Source: Bordetella parapertussis
Lineage (GTDB): Bacteria; Pseudomonadota; Gammaproteobacteria; Burkholderiales; Burkholderiaceae_C
Direction: 5' to 3'
Assembly: GCA_945870575.1 (NCBI GenBank)
Contig: CAMBSK010000002.1
Coordinates: 66,756 to 130,755 of the forward strand
DNA: 64,000 nucleotides
Part shown: one piece after another, positions 27,386 through 36,620 of the stretch
Position numbering within the stretch: position 1 is the first letter of the stretch
Layout of the letters: each line of letters begins with the position of its first letter
Position numbers and translations under genes: made by a program
Notes under the pieces: generated by a model
Databases searched by the model: none
What the model was told of the DNA's origin: nothing
The model's input: the letters and a program-made list of their open reading frames with translations, nothing else

Positions 27386-27964
27386 ATGCAAAGACGATCA
27401 TTCAATTCACGCTTAACGCTCGCGTTGGCTGCTGCCATGTTCCCCTTGGCCAAAGCAATGGCTCACACGCCCTACCGTTTCTGGGATGTATTTCGCAAAC
27501 GAAATATGCAGATCATGACTTCCCATGCAGACTACACAGGCGACGAGATCGGAGACGCTTGGGTTGCTGTGTTGCGCGAAAACCTGCCTTTGAGCAGAGC
27601 CATGGTAAGCCGCACCCATGACATGCCCCGTATCGCCAGCTTGCTTAAAACCGATCAGGTCAAGAGCGCAGTGTTGTCTTACCAGCATGCAAGACTGATG
27701 TTCACAGGTGAGCCCCCGTTTGAAGAGTTTGTTCCGTTGCAGCTGGAAATATTGGCGGACAACGGCAAGTACCTGCTGGTGACTCTCCCCAATCTTCCGC
27801 TCTACCATGGTTATCTGGTCACCACCGCCTTGATGGAGGCTGCCGACAAGCTGCAATTGATCGATCCGGGCAAGGGTCGGTTCGGCATGCCGGTTCATGC
27901 AGGTGCTCAGGCCTATTTCCGCGGCGAAAAACTCGAGCCACCACCTATACCTGTTGAAAAATGA
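27386..27964 (+). CDS. Uncharacterised exported protein with Tat-like signal
   Basis: A 192-residue protein I do not recognise. It begins MQRRSFNSRLTLALAAAMF and ends its leader near AMA-HTP, which looks like a Tat signal. The mature part has DAWVAVLRENLPLSRAMV, a KTDQVKSAVLSYQHA block and GYLVTTALMEAADKL, a layout that could fit a small solute-binding protein. The ATG is only 13 bp past the terminator. Its stop overlaps the next gene by 4 bp. The trio with a HupE/UreJ protein suggests a role in metal or small-solute uptake, which is inference. Confidence 0.75.
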   Translation: MQRRSFNSRLTLALAAAMFPLAKAMAHTPYRFWDVFRKRNMQIMTSHADYTGDEIGDAWVAVLRENLPLSRAMVSRTHDMPRIASLLKTDQVKSAVLSYQHARLMFTGEPPFEEFVPLQLEILADNGKYLLVTLPNLPLYHGYLVTTALMEAADKLQLIDPGKGRFGMPVHAGAQAYFRGEKLEPPPIPVEK

Positions 27965-28680
27965 AGAGCTCTCAAGCTTTGCGTTTTTGTGCACTCGTCT
28001 TTGGCTTGCTGCTCTGCTTTCACAGCCTAGCGCATGAATCCATCACCACCGAGGCGCGTAAAAATTATTTAGCCAAACTGCAAGAGTCTTACCAGGTGCA
28101 AGCAAGCAATCCGCCTGCACCTGTCAAAGCCAAAGCTATTTACCAGATAGGCGCAACGCTGGAGGAAATCCGCGACCTGTTTAACCAGGACATCATCAGC
28201 CACGGCGCGGTCAAAGGTCTTGAATCCACCTTGCTGTTGAATGAACTTGCGCGCGCCGGGTTCAAAATGGAGATGTCTACCAAAATAGGTTTGTATGTGT
28301 CGCAACTGCATTACTACCGGGATGCTATCAAGCTCGACGGCAAAGCCTCTTACGCAGACCACGCTAGGTACCTGCTGCTGAAAAACCATTTCTATGACAG
28401 CTTCACCGATAATCCGTTGGCTCCTTTTTCACAAACAAAAGAGGAATTGCTCGAACTGATTGACACTGGTGAGCGGTTACTCAAAGTCAAAGAAAACAAC
28501 GTCAATGCCGAAGAAGTGAAATTCATTCTGGCCATCCACTACCTTCAAGCCATGCAGCAACAACTGATCAGCAAAGATGAGGGACAGAAAAAATTCAAAA
28601 AACTGCTGACCGAGTTGCGCAAGGAATACCCGCAAAGCCTCAAACCTCTGACACTTGAAGCATTAAGCCCGACACCATGA
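27961..28680 (+). CDS. Uncharacterised secreted helical protein
   Basis: A 239-residue protein with a Sec signal ending near SLA-HES. The rest looks helical, with many charged residues (KENNVNAEEVKFILAIHYLQ) and no cysteines in the mature part. I recognise no domain. It is coupled to both neighbours by ATGA overlaps, so it probably works with the Tat-exported protein upstream and the membrane HupE/UreJ protein downstream. Confidence 0.75.
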   Translation: MKSSQALRFCALVFGLLLCFHSLAHESITTEARKNYLAKLQESYQVQASNPPAPVKAKAIYQIGATLEEIRDLFNQDIISHGAVKGLESTLLLNELARAGFKMEMSTKIGLYVSQLHYYRDAIKLDGKASYADHARYLLLKNHFYDSFTDNPLAPFSQTKEELLELIDTGERLLKVKENNVNAEEVKFILAIHYLQAMQQQLISKDEGQKKFKKLLTELRKEYPQSLKPLTLEALSPTP

Positions 28681-29840
28681 CCTTACCTTTGGTACCCAAG
28701 ATCTTATTTAGCCTACGTTTATGGCTAACTCAAACCTTGGTACTTTTTTGCGTGTATGGCAATTTAGCTATGGCACACCAGACAGGGAACAGCTACCTGA
28801 CAGTCAGCGAAGCCGACGGGCGTTTGCAACTGGAAATCGACTTTATCGTGCGTGACTTAGGCAATCTGCTGCAAGCACCCGGCCAGCCCAACGAACCACC
28901 ACCCGCACCTGACAAATTGCTGTCCTTGCAAGCCCCCATCACCACAGCCATTCAAAAGTCATTGACCATTGAAGTGGATGAGCAGGCCATCCCGCTGGAG
29001 TTTCTGACGCAATCCGTCGTGTTACATAACGACGGCTTGTACGTGCGTCAGCGTTTCAGCGGCTGCACCCTGCCTGCTGATGCGAAATTCATTGTGGTGC
29101 GCTATGAATTCTTCACACAAAACGACAAGCTAGGTCGCGCGTTTTTCAAACTCGTGATGCGCAATGACGAAATATCTTCAGTCTTTGACCAGACCAGCTC
29201 GATTCAGCGGTTTGCGCTCGGGGAAACCAAACGCTGGTCAACCATAGGACTGTTCACCAAAGAAGGTGCCAAGCACATCTGGGAAGGCGCAGACCATTTG
29301 CTGTTTTTGTTGACCCTGCTGCTGCCGGGCTTGATGCTGACCATACGTTTAGCGGATGCCTCAGGTAACTTACTGCCGACGAACCGCGCCGCAGAAAAAT
29401 TTACCCTCAAGGTCGTCACCGCCTTCACGCTGGCGCATTCCATCACGCTGGCCTGCTCCGTCTTCGGCTGGGTCAGCCTGCCGGATAAATTGATTGAATC
29501 CCTGATCGCTTTGTCCATCATGGTCTCGGCACTGCTCAATCTGCAAACGCGGTTTCACATCAGTCACTGGAAACTGGCTTTTCTTTTCGGCTTGATTCAC
29601 GGCATGGGATTCGCCAACGGCTTGAAAGAACTCGGCCTGTCTTCGAGCTACTTTCTGGAAACCCTGTTTGCGTTCAACCTGGGCGTGGAACTCGGCCAAC
29701 TGTCTGCCGTTATTCTGGTGGCGGTGCCGGTGTTGCTGTTGGCGCGGCAAGCCGAGGCTAAGCAACGCGTACTCAAATACGGTTCTATCGCCGTCTTACT
29801 CACCTCTATGGTTTGGCTGGCGCAAAGGTTAATGGCCTGA
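28677..29840 (+). CDS. HupE/UreJ-family membrane protein
   Basis: 387 residues: a signal segment, an extracytoplasmic domain of about 180 residues, then at least six membrane spans. The core has GAKHIWEGADHLLFLLTLLLPG, FTLAHSITLA, LIESLIALSIM and GLIHGMGFANGLKELG, the histidine-rich signature of HupE/UreJ_2 proteins. Family members are linked to nickel, cobalt or copper handling. No urease or hydrogenase lies in the window. It is the third gene of a coupled trio. Confidence 0.85.
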   Translation: MTLPLVPKILFSLRLWLTQTLVLFCVYGNLAMAHQTGNSYLTVSEADGRLQLEIDFIVRDLGNLLQAPGQPNEPPPAPDKLLSLQAPITTAIQKSLTIEVDEQAIPLEFLTQSVVLHNDGLYVRQRFSGCTLPADAKFIVVRYEFFTQNDKLGRAFFKLVMRNDEISSVFDQTSSIQRFALGETKRWSTIGLFTKEGAKHIWEGADHLLFLLTLLLPGLMLTIRLADASGNLLPTNRAAEKFTLKVVTAFTLAHSITLACSVFGWVSLPDKLIESLIALSIMVSALLNLQTRFHISHWKLAFLFGLIHGMGFANGLKELGLSSSYFLETLFAFNLGVELGQLSAVILVAVPVLLLARQAEAKQRVLKYGSIAVLLTSMVWLAQRLMA

Positions 29841-29853
29841 CAGGCTACTGGGC

Positions 29854-29876
29854 TAACAGCCAAGTCCGGGCTGTTA
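29854..29876. terminator. Stem-loop between convergent genes
   Basis: An 8-bp stem TAACAGCC/GGCTGTTA with a 7-nt loop lies between the HupE/UreJ gene and the convergent enoyl-CoA hydratase gene. There is no long T run, so a bidirectional terminator is only a fair guess. Confidence 0.45.
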
Positions 29877-29903
29877 ACCATTTCTCAGTCAGTACTTTCC
29901 TGC

Positions 29904-30659
29904 TTAAGACCTGTTTAAAAAAGCTTGGAAACTTTGCTGCGCTTCTTCGTTATGCGCGCCGCGGGCCATGCGCTGCATGGACACGGCATAAGCCTGCGCC
30001 TGAGGCAACTCCATTTGTTCGTAAAAACCTTGTTTACCTGAAGCTTTGGAAGCTGCGCTGCCGCGTGTGGCGCGCTGCATCAAATCCAGACAAGCGGCAT
30101 CAAGTTGATCATGCGGCACCACTCGATTCACCAAACCCCAGTCGGCTGCAGTTTGTGCGTTGATAGGGTCGCCGGTCAAAGCCAGTTCAAGCGCGCGTTT
30201 GCGACCTATGCTGCGGGATACAGCCACCAGCGGCGTATGGCAAAACAAACTGCCCTTGCCACCGGGCAAAGCAAACGCAGCCTGTTCAGAGGCAATCACC
30301 AAATCGCAAGTGGCCACCAGTTGGCAACCGGCCGCTGTGGCCAAGGCATGCACACGCGCCAGCACCGGCTGAGGCATGTGTTGCAAGCTGTTCATCATGT
30401 CGGTGCAAGCGGCAAACAACTGCTGCAAATGCGCAGCATCTGCACCTGCCATGTCAGCAAAGTTATGCCCTGCTGAAAACACAGGCCCGTTGGCGGCCAG
30501 TATCACGCCGCGCGCATCGCCTGCAGCAATCTGCGCAAACGCCAAGGTCAACTCGCGCATCATCTCAAGCGATAAGGCGTTGCGTTTGTCAGGCAGGTTA
30601 AGCGTCACCGTGGCGATGCCCTGTGCTTGACTGAGTTGCAAACATGAGAATTGCGTCAT
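29904..30659 (-). CDS. Enoyl-CoA hydratase/isomerase-family protein
   Basis: A 251-residue crotonase-fold protein. GPVFSAGHNFADMAGAD supplies the first oxyanion-hole block and FALPGGKGSLFCHTPLVAVSR the second. Classic hydratases have a glutamate pair in the second block; here glycine and serine occupy that area, so it may be an isomerase-like or non-canonical member. The ATG at 30659 is well placed. It is a single gene with no acyl-CoA dehydrogenase nearby. Confidence 0.87.
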   Translation of the reverse strand: MTQFSCLQLSQAQGIATVTLNLPDKRNALSLEMMRELTLAFAQIAAGDARGVILAANGPVFSAGHNFADMAGADAAHLQQLFAACTDMMNSLQHMPQPVLARVHALATAAGCQLVATCDLVIASEQAAFALPGGKGSLFCHTPLVAVSRSIGRKRALELALTGDPINAQTAADWGLVNRVVPHDQLDAACLDLMQRATRGSAASKASGKQGFYEQMELPQAQAYAVSMQRMARGAHNEEAQQSFQAFLNRS

Positions 30660-30754
30660 GTGTTCACCTGTTCAATATGTGGCTGGCCGATGTGCGCAAA
30701 GCCATGTCAATCTGAAAAGAGTCCACCCGCAGATGCAAGCAGTACCCTTGAGCT

Positions 30755-30994
30755 TCAAGGCAGTTTGTTGTGCGCGCCGTCGCACAATGGTTTGTTGGCA
30801 CTGTGTTTGCAGCCGCAGAAATACACGGTCTTGCTTTCATCAGCATCAAATTTCACTGGCGTGAAATCAGACCCTTTGTGCGAGCCGTCGCAAAATGGTT
30901 GGGATTTGCTTTGCCCGCAGGAACACCAGTAATAGCTTTTACCCGCCTCGACATCCACTTTGCAAGGGGCTTTTTGAAAGACATGGGGTTCCAT
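30755..30994 (-). CDS. CDGSH iron-sulfur domain protein
   Basis: A 79-residue protein with two CDGSH-type motifs, CSCGQSKSQPFCDGSH and CGCKHSANKPLCDGAH, each giving the three-Cys one-His ligand set of a [2Fe-2S] cluster. This is the MitoNEET-type double-motif class common in bacteria. AGGAG precedes the ATG at 30994. Its role is probably electron or cluster transfer, but no partner is evident. Confidence 0.93.
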   Translation of the reverse strand: MEPHVFQKAPCKVDVEAGKSYYWCSCGQSKSQPFCDGSHKGSDFTPVKFDADESKTVYFCGCKHSANKPLCDGAHNKLP

Positions 30995-31087
30995 AGACAA
31001 CTCCTGTTTGAATAATCTTGCATGTTAAGCCCTGCAAACGCCTCACAGCCAAAAAAGCCGACCAGAGCAGACTGAGTTCGAAAGACC

Positions 31088-31882
31088 TCAGTGCAGATGC
31101 ATCAGTTGTGTGGCCAGCGTGACCAGAGCAATACCTGCCAGCAGCCAAATCACCTGCATAGTGGTGGCCGAGGCGGACAAACGTTTTTGCAATTGCGGAA
31201 TCAGATCGGCCAAGGCCACATAGACGTAGCTGCTGCTGGCAATCACCAGCATGAATGGCAGCCAGGCTTCGTGTCCGTCGATCAGGAAAAACCCCAGCAA
31301 ACCACCGACCACCGTGACGCCACCGGCCAGACTGAGTTTGAACAAGGCAGCGCGGCCCTGACCGAAGCCGCGCTGCAACACGACCAGATCGCCCATGTGG
31401 TGCGGGATTTCATGCGCCAGCACCGCCACAGAGGCAGCAGCACCCAGACTGATATTGGTCATGAAAGCGGCGGCTACCAAAATGCCGTCACCGAAAGCGT
31501 GCACGCTGTCACCTGCCAGCACCGCCCAGCTGCCGGCAAAGCCGCCTGGCGCGTGTTCATGAGAATGGTCATGGTCATGGTCATGGTAATGGTCTTCGCC
31601 GTGCTCATGGCCGTGGTGCCACAACTCGGCCTTGTCGAGCAAAAAGAAAAACACCAGACCGGCCAGCAAAGTCATGAATAAGACCTGCGGCGTGATGTCG
31701 GATTCAAACGCTTCGGGCAGCAAATGCATAAATGCCGTGGCGAGTAAGGCACCAGCCGCCAAACTGAGCAAATGCTGGGTAAAGCGAGCCAGCAGCGCGC
31801 GCGCCAATAGCGCTGCCAGCAGCACACTGCCTACACCGGCACTCAAGGTGCCTGCCAATATTGCCAACAATGTCATGCTCAT
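31088..31882 (-). CDS. ZIP-family divalent metal transporter
   Basis: 264 residues with about eight membrane spans. A histidine-rich cytoplasmic loop (HHGHEHGEDHYHDHDHDHSH) separates spans 3 and 4. The metal path is marked by GDSVHAFGDGILVAAAF and VLAHEIPHHMGD, the conserved HxxxD and HEIPH motifs. It probably imports zinc or another divalent metal. The 164-bp gap to polA shows no further gene. Confidence 0.92.
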   Translation of the reverse strand: MSMTLLAILAGTLSAGVGSVLLAALLARALLARFTQHLLSLAAGALLATAFMHLLPEAFESDITPQVLFMTLLAGLVFFFLLDKAELWHHGHEHGEDHYHDHDHDHSHEHAPGGFAGSWAVLAGDSVHAFGDGILVAAAFMTNISLGAAASVAVLAHEIPHHMGDLVVLQRGFGQGRAALFKLSLAGGVTVVGGLLGFFLIDGHEAWLPFMLVIASSSYVYVALADLIPQLQKRLSASATTMQVIWLLAGIALVTLATQLMHLH

Positions 31883-32046
31883 GGGTTTATCGCTTCAAAA
31901 AAACCAACCAACAAACCTTCGTCGATGGTAGGTATGGCAGTTAGTGCATACACTGGCAGTTAAGCTGCCGCATAAGAGGTACCCCGGGCTGCTTTCAGTT
32001 AATGACAGTCACGTTCACTAATTATGCGCCGCTGTTTAAAGCAGGC

Positions 32047-34824
32047 TCAATGCGCCTGGTCCCAGTTCAAACCCATACCCACCTCGGCCAGCAAAGGTAC
32101 TTTGAGCGCGGCCACGCCAGCCATCAAACGAGGAATTTCGGTTCTGACCCACTCCACCTCTGCATCCGGCACTTCAAACACCAGTTCATCATGCACTTGC
32201 ATGATCATGCGCGTGACTTTGTTCTCGCTGTCCAACACTTGTTGCACCCTGACCATGCTGAGTTTGATCAGGTCTGCCGCCGTGCCTTGCATGGGCGCGT
32301 TGATGGCGGCACGCTCGGCACCGGCACGCCTGGGCCCGTTCGGTGAATTGATTTCAGGCAGGTACAAACGGCGTCCGAACACTGTCTCCACATAGCCTTG
32401 CGCCTTGGCCTGCGCGCGCGTGTCGTCCATGTAGCGTTTGACACCGGCAAAGCGCTGAAAGTAACGCTCTATGTAGTTTTTTGCAGCGGTGTTGTCTATG
32501 CCTAAGGCCTTGGCCAAACTAAATGCACTCATGCCGTAAATCAAACCAAAGTTAATCACCTTGGCATAACGGCGCTGTTCGCTGCTGACCGTGTCGGGCG
32601 TCAGGCCAAACACCTCTGCAGCGGTTGCTTTGTGTACATCCAAACCATCGTGAAACGCTTTCAACAAAGCCGGATCATCACTCAGGTGCGCCATGATGCG
32701 CAACTCGATCTGGCTGTAGTCGGCGCTGGCAATCACATGGCCATTTGGCGCCACAAACGCCTCGCGCACACGGCGACCTTCGGGGGTGCGGATAGGAATG
32801 TTTTGCAAATTAGGATCGTTGCTGGACAACCTGCCAGTCACCGCCACGGCTTGCGCGTAATGCGTATGCACTCTGCCGGTCAGCGGTTGCGCCAGTTGCG
32901 CCAGCTTGTCGGTGTAAGTGCCTTTGAGTTTGGCCAGCGATCGGTGTTCTAAGATTTTCTTTGGCAGCGGGTAGTCTTCAGCCAGCTTCTCCAATACTTC
33001 TTCGTCAGTGCTGCGCGCACCGGTGGCGGTTTTTTTCACCACCGGCAAACCGAGTTTGTCGAAAAATATTTCGCCAAGTTGTTTGGGTGAAGCCAAATTG
33101 AAAGGCTGCCCGGCAATCTTGTAGGCCTCTTGTTCCAACTGCATGATGCGCAAGCCCAAAGCGTGGCTTTGTGCGGCCAGCGTCGGCGCATCAATCAACA
33201 CGCCATTTCGTTCTATGCGAAAGAGTGCTTCACTGCTTTGAATTTCCAGCTGGTAAACAAAATTCAGTTTCTCATCGGCTTGCAACAACGGCCACAGCCT
33301 TTGATGCACAGCCAGCGTGAAGTCTGCATCCTCACAAGCGTAATGAGAGGCCTTTTCCACATCGACTTGCGCGAAGGAAATCTGGTGCGCGCCTTTGCCG
33401 CACATGTCTTCATAAGACAAACCTTTGCGCCCCAGATGCCTGTCCGCCAGACTCTCCAGCCCATGCGGCTTGTGAACTTCCAGCACATAACTTTGCAACA
33501 TGGTGTCGTGTACATAGCCTTGCACTTCAACACCGTGATTGGCAAACACATGCCGGTCGTATTTCACGTGCTGCCCGAGTTTGGCTTTGCTGCCGTCTTG
33601 CAGCCATGGCTTGAGCTTTTGCAACACCTCTTGCAGCGGCAGTTGTGCGGGCGCGTCGGCGGCGTTGTGCGCCAGCGGTATGTAAGCCGCGTCGCCTGCG
33701 GACACACACACACTGATGCCCACCAGTTGCGCCTGCATTTCCACCAACGACGTGGTTTCAGTATCAAGTGCCACCAGTTCGGCCTGCGTTATTTTGGTCA
33801 ACCATTTGTCAAAGCTGTCCCAGTCCAACACGTTGTCGTAAGTCACCTCAGTCGACACCTCGGGGGCGGGCGTGTCAAACAACACACCCACTTCACCGAC
33901 ACCACCGCCTTGGTGCGCGCTGTTTTTGCCTGTAGGCGCGTCAGACGACAAAGAGCTGACCAAGCCCTTGAAGCCGTATTGCTTGTAAAAATTCAGCAAG
34001 CCTGCTTCATCCACCGCTTGCACCAAAATGCCGTCAAGTGAAGGCCAGCCGCTCACATAAGCGCTGAGGTCGCAATCGGTTTTCATGGTGACCAATTGAC
34101 GGCCTGTGGCCAGCCAGTCTTTGGCCTGACGCAGGTTTTCACCGGCCACGCCTTTGATCTCATCGGCACGCGCCATCAACGCGTCCAATGAACCGTATTC
34201 GGCCAGCCATTTGGCCGCAGTTTTCGGACCGACCTTGGGCACGCCGGGCACGTTGTCCACCGTGTCGCCGACCAATGTTTGGAAATCGATCATCAATGAA
34301 GGTGGCACGCCGAATTCTTCCGTGACACCTGCCACATCGCGTTTTTTGCCGTTCATGGTGTCGATGATGGTGATGCGCTCGTTGACCAACTGGCTCAAAT
34401 CCTTGTCGCCGCTGGAGACGATGACATTCAAACCTTGTGTGGCCGCCACATGCGCCAGCGTGGCGATCACGTCATCGGCTTCCACACCGGGCACGTCCAG
34501 CAGCGGCCAGCCCATCATCCGCACCAAGCGGTGAATCGGCTCGATCTGGCTGCGCAAATCGTCCGGCATGGGAGAACGCGTGGCCTTGTAGTCCGGGTAA
34601 ATTTCATCGCGAAACGTCGGTCCCTTGGCATCAAACACGCAGACCGCGTGGGCCGTCGGCCATTCGCGTCTGAGGCTTTGCAACATATTGACCATGCCGC
34701 GAATGGCACCGGTGGCCTGGCTGTTCGGGTCGTTGCGGTCGGCGCGCAAATCGGGCATGGCGTGGAAAGCGCGGTACAGGTAGCTGGAGCCGTCGACCAG
34801 CAGTAAAGTGGGTGTGTCTTGCAT
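32047..34824 (-). CDS. polA: DNA polymerase I
   Basis: About 925 residues with all three domains. The 5' nuclease domain starts LLLVDGSSYLYRAFHAMPDLR. The 3'-5' exonuclease has VALDTETTSL, so the proofreading aspartate and glutamate are kept. The polymerase domain has ASADYSQIELRIMAHLSDD, RRYAKVINFGLIYGMSAF and MQVHDELVFEV. I chose the ATG at 34824 (MQDTPTLL). It diverges from thrB across a 59-bp gap. Confidence 0.97.
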   Translation of the reverse strand: MQDTPTLLLVDGSSYLYRAFHAMPDLRADRNDPNSQATGAIRGMVNMLQSLRREWPTAHAVCVFDAKGPTFRDEIYPDYKATRSPMPDDLRSQIEPIHRLVRMMGWPLLDVPGVEADDVIATLAHVAATQGLNVIVSSGDKDLSQLVNERITIIDTMNGKKRDVAGVTEEFGVPPSLMIDFQTLVGDTVDNVPGVPKVGPKTAAKWLAEYGSLDALMARADEIKGVAGENLRQAKDWLATGRQLVTMKTDCDLSAYVSGWPSLDGILVQAVDEAGLLNFYKQYGFKGLVSSLSSDAPTGKNSAHQGGGVGEVGVLFDTPAPEVSTEVTYDNVLDWDSFDKWLTKITQAELVALDTETTSLVEMQAQLVGISVCVSAGDAAYIPLAHNAADAPAQLPLQEVLQKLKPWLQDGSKAKLGQHVKYDRHVFANHGVEVQGYVHDTMLQSYVLEVHKPHGLESLADRHLGRKGLSYEDMCGKGAHQISFAQVDVEKASHYACEDADFTLAVHQRLWPLLQADEKLNFVYQLEIQSSEALFRIERNGVLIDAPTLAAQSHALGLRIMQLEQEAYKIAGQPFNLASPKQLGEIFFDKLGLPVVKKTATGARSTDEEVLEKLAEDYPLPKKILEHRSLAKLKGTYTDKLAQLAQPLTGRVHTHYAQAVAVTGRLSSNDPNLQNIPIRTPEGRRVREAFVAPNGHVIASADYSQIELRIMAHLSDDPALLKAFHDGLDVHKATAAEVFGLTPDTVSSEQRRYAKVINFGLIYGMSAFSLAKALGIDNTAAKNYIERYFQRFAGVKRYMDDTRAQAKAQGYVETVFGRRLYLPEINSPNGPRRAGAERAAINAPMQGTAADLIKLSMVRVQQVLDSENKVTRMIMQVHDELVFEVPDAEVEWVRTEIPRLMAGVAALKVPLLAEVGMGLNWDQAH

Positions 34825-34883
34825 AACAGGGATTGTGCCTACAATCACGCCATCCTTTAGCTAGCGCTGTTTGCATCCTCTCC

Positions 34884-35834
34884 ATGGCCGTTTTCACCGA
34901 AGTTTCCGAGCAGCAAGCCACAGAATTGTTGACCCAGCTGTCCATCGGCGAACTGGTCAGCCTGCAAGGCATCAACAGCGGCATAGAAAACACTAACTAT
35001 TTTCTGACAACCGACCAGGGCGAATACGTGCTGACAGTGTTCGAGCGCTTAAACCACACGCAGCTACCGTTTTACCTTTACCTGATGAAACACCTGGCCT
35101 CGCGTGGAGTTGCCGTGCCGGATCCGCAGTCCAACCACCAAGGCGATATTTTGTTGACGCTGCTGGACAAACCCGCAGCCGTGGTCAATCGGCTGCCCGG
35201 CGCCTGCCTGGTCGAGCCGGCCGCTGTGCATTGCGCCGCCATGGGCCAGACCCTGGCGCACATGCACTTGGCCGCCAAAGACTACGACCGGCATCAAATC
35301 AATCTGCGCGGCCTGAACTGGTGGAACGAGACTGTGCCGCAAATCCTGCCGTTTTTGTCTCAACACCAATGGCAGTTGTTGACACACGAACTGGCGTTTC
35401 AAAACCACCTGACCGGCTTATCTGCCTATGAAGCCATGCCGGGTGGCGCGGTACACGCAGACGCCTTCCGCAACAACGTGCTATTTGACGGCGAAGCGCT
35501 CAGCGGTGTGTTTGATTTTTATTTCGCTGGTGTCGACCGCTGGCTGTTTGACCTGGGCGTGTGCATCAACGACTGGTGCGTAGACCTGGACACCGGCGTA
35601 CTCGACCATTTGCGCTTTGAGGCTATGCTGCACGCTTACCAGCAGGTGCGTCCACTGAGCGCTGCCGAACGTTCCTTGTTAAACCCCATGTTGCGCGCTG
35701 CTGCGCTGCGTTTCTGGATTTCGCGCTTGTGGGATTTCCACTTGCCGCGCGAGGCCAGTTTGTTGCAACCCCATGACCCAGCGCACTTTGAACGTGTGTT
35801 GGTACAAAGGCTGTATGACCCTGTCACACTCTGA
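34884..35834 (+). CDS. thrB: Homoserine kinase (APH-type)
   Basis: About 316 residues of the aminoglycoside-phosphotransferase fold. INSGIENTNYFL is the ATP-binding strand-loop of ThrB type II enzymes, and GAVHADAFRNNVLFDGEALSGVFDFYFAG gives the catalytic HxD and DFY motifs. It phosphorylates homoserine for threonine synthesis. I chose the ATG at 34884 (MAVFTEVS). The BPSS1780-family gene follows 3 bp later. Confidence 0.94.
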   Translation: MAVFTEVSEQQATELLTQLSIGELVSLQGINSGIENTNYFLTTDQGEYVLTVFERLNHTQLPFYLYLMKHLASRGVAVPDPQSNHQGDILLTLLDKPAAVVNRLPGACLVEPAAVHCAAMGQTLAHMHLAAKDYDRHQINLRGLNWWNETVPQILPFLSQHQWQLLTHELAFQNHLTGLSAYEAMPGGAVHADAFRNNVLFDGEALSGVFDFYFAGVDRWLFDLGVCINDWCVDLDTGVLDHLRFEAMLHAYQQVRPLSAAERSLLNPMLRAAALRFWISRLWDFHLPREASLLQPHDPAHFERVLVQRLYDPVTL

Positions 35835-35837
35835 GCC

Positions 35838-36614
35838 ATGAAACTTAATGTCGTCAAAGCCCGTCAAGGCTCCACCTGGGTGCGCCAAGGCATACGCACT
35901 TTCTGGCGTCAGCCGTTGGCGCTCAGCGGACTTTTTTTGCTGTTCATGGCGCTGGCCTCGATCTCGTCCATGCTCCCCTATGGAGGCACGTTTCTGGGCT
36001 TGATGTTCATACCGGCAGCTTCTCTGGGTCTGATGGCGGCTGCGCGCGAAGCCGATCTGAAACGCTTTCCCATGCCCTCCATGCTAATCATCGGTTTCAA
36101 GCAAGGTGCGGCGCAAAGCAAGCAAATGGTTTTATTGGGCTTTTTCTACGCCTTGTTGTTTTGCCTTGTGCTGGCCATGTCTACCTTGTTTGACAACGGC
36201 GACTTTGCCCGCATGTACATGGCGGGCGGCAACCTGAGCGAAGAACATATATTGAACGAGCATTTTCAAACGGCCGCTTTGTTTTCCATGTTGTTGTACC
36301 TGCCTTTGTCTTCTTTGTTCTGGCACGCGCCTGCGCTGATGCATTGGCATGCGCAGCCGCTGGTCAAAAGCATATTTTTCAGCTTCATGGCTTGCTGGGC
36401 CAACTGGCGGGCATTTGCTGTTTTCGGTCTGACCTGGCTGAGCATATTTTTGATGACCAGCGTCTTGCTCAGCCTGATCAGCATGGTGTTTGATGAAGGT
36501 CAGTTGTCCTTGACCCTGATGTTGCCGGCCATGCTGATGCTGGCCAGCATGTTTTTCACTTCCAGCTATTACAGTTTCCGCGACTGCTTTGTCAGCGAAC
36601 CGGTGCTGGCCTGA
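35838..36614 (+). CDS. BPSS1780-family membrane protein
   Basis: A 258-residue membrane protein with six or so hydrophobic spans. The opening KLNVVKARQGSTWVRQGIRTFWRQPLAL matches the BPSS1780 family, which is widespread in Burkholderiales, commonly beside thrB, and has no known function. It starts right after thrB, so the pair is co-transcribed. It converges on uvrD across 6 bp. Confidence 0.88.
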   Translation: MKLNVVKARQGSTWVRQGIRTFWRQPLALSGLFLLFMALASISSMLPYGGTFLGLMFIPAASLGLMAAAREADLKRFPMPSMLIIGFKQGAAQSKQMVLLGFFYALLFCLVLAMSTLFDNGDFARMYMAGGNLSEEHILNEHFQTAALFSMLLYLPLSSLFWHAPALMHWHAQPLVKSIFFSFMACWANWRAFAVFGLTWLSIFLMTSVLLSLISMVFDEGQLSLTLMLPAMLMLASMFFTSSYYSFRDCFVSEPVLA

Positions 36615-36620
36615 ACGCTT

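Noticed and set aside
31561..31620. Simple tandem repeat (GGTCAT units) seen on the plus strand
   Set aside because: It encodes the histidine-aspartate-rich loop of the ZIP transporter and is explained by that.
33130..34041. 303-codon frame antisense to polA, and a 361-codon frame antisense to the PQQ dehydrogenase (40168-41253)
   Set aside because: Both lie opposite well-defined genes and show no family motifs.
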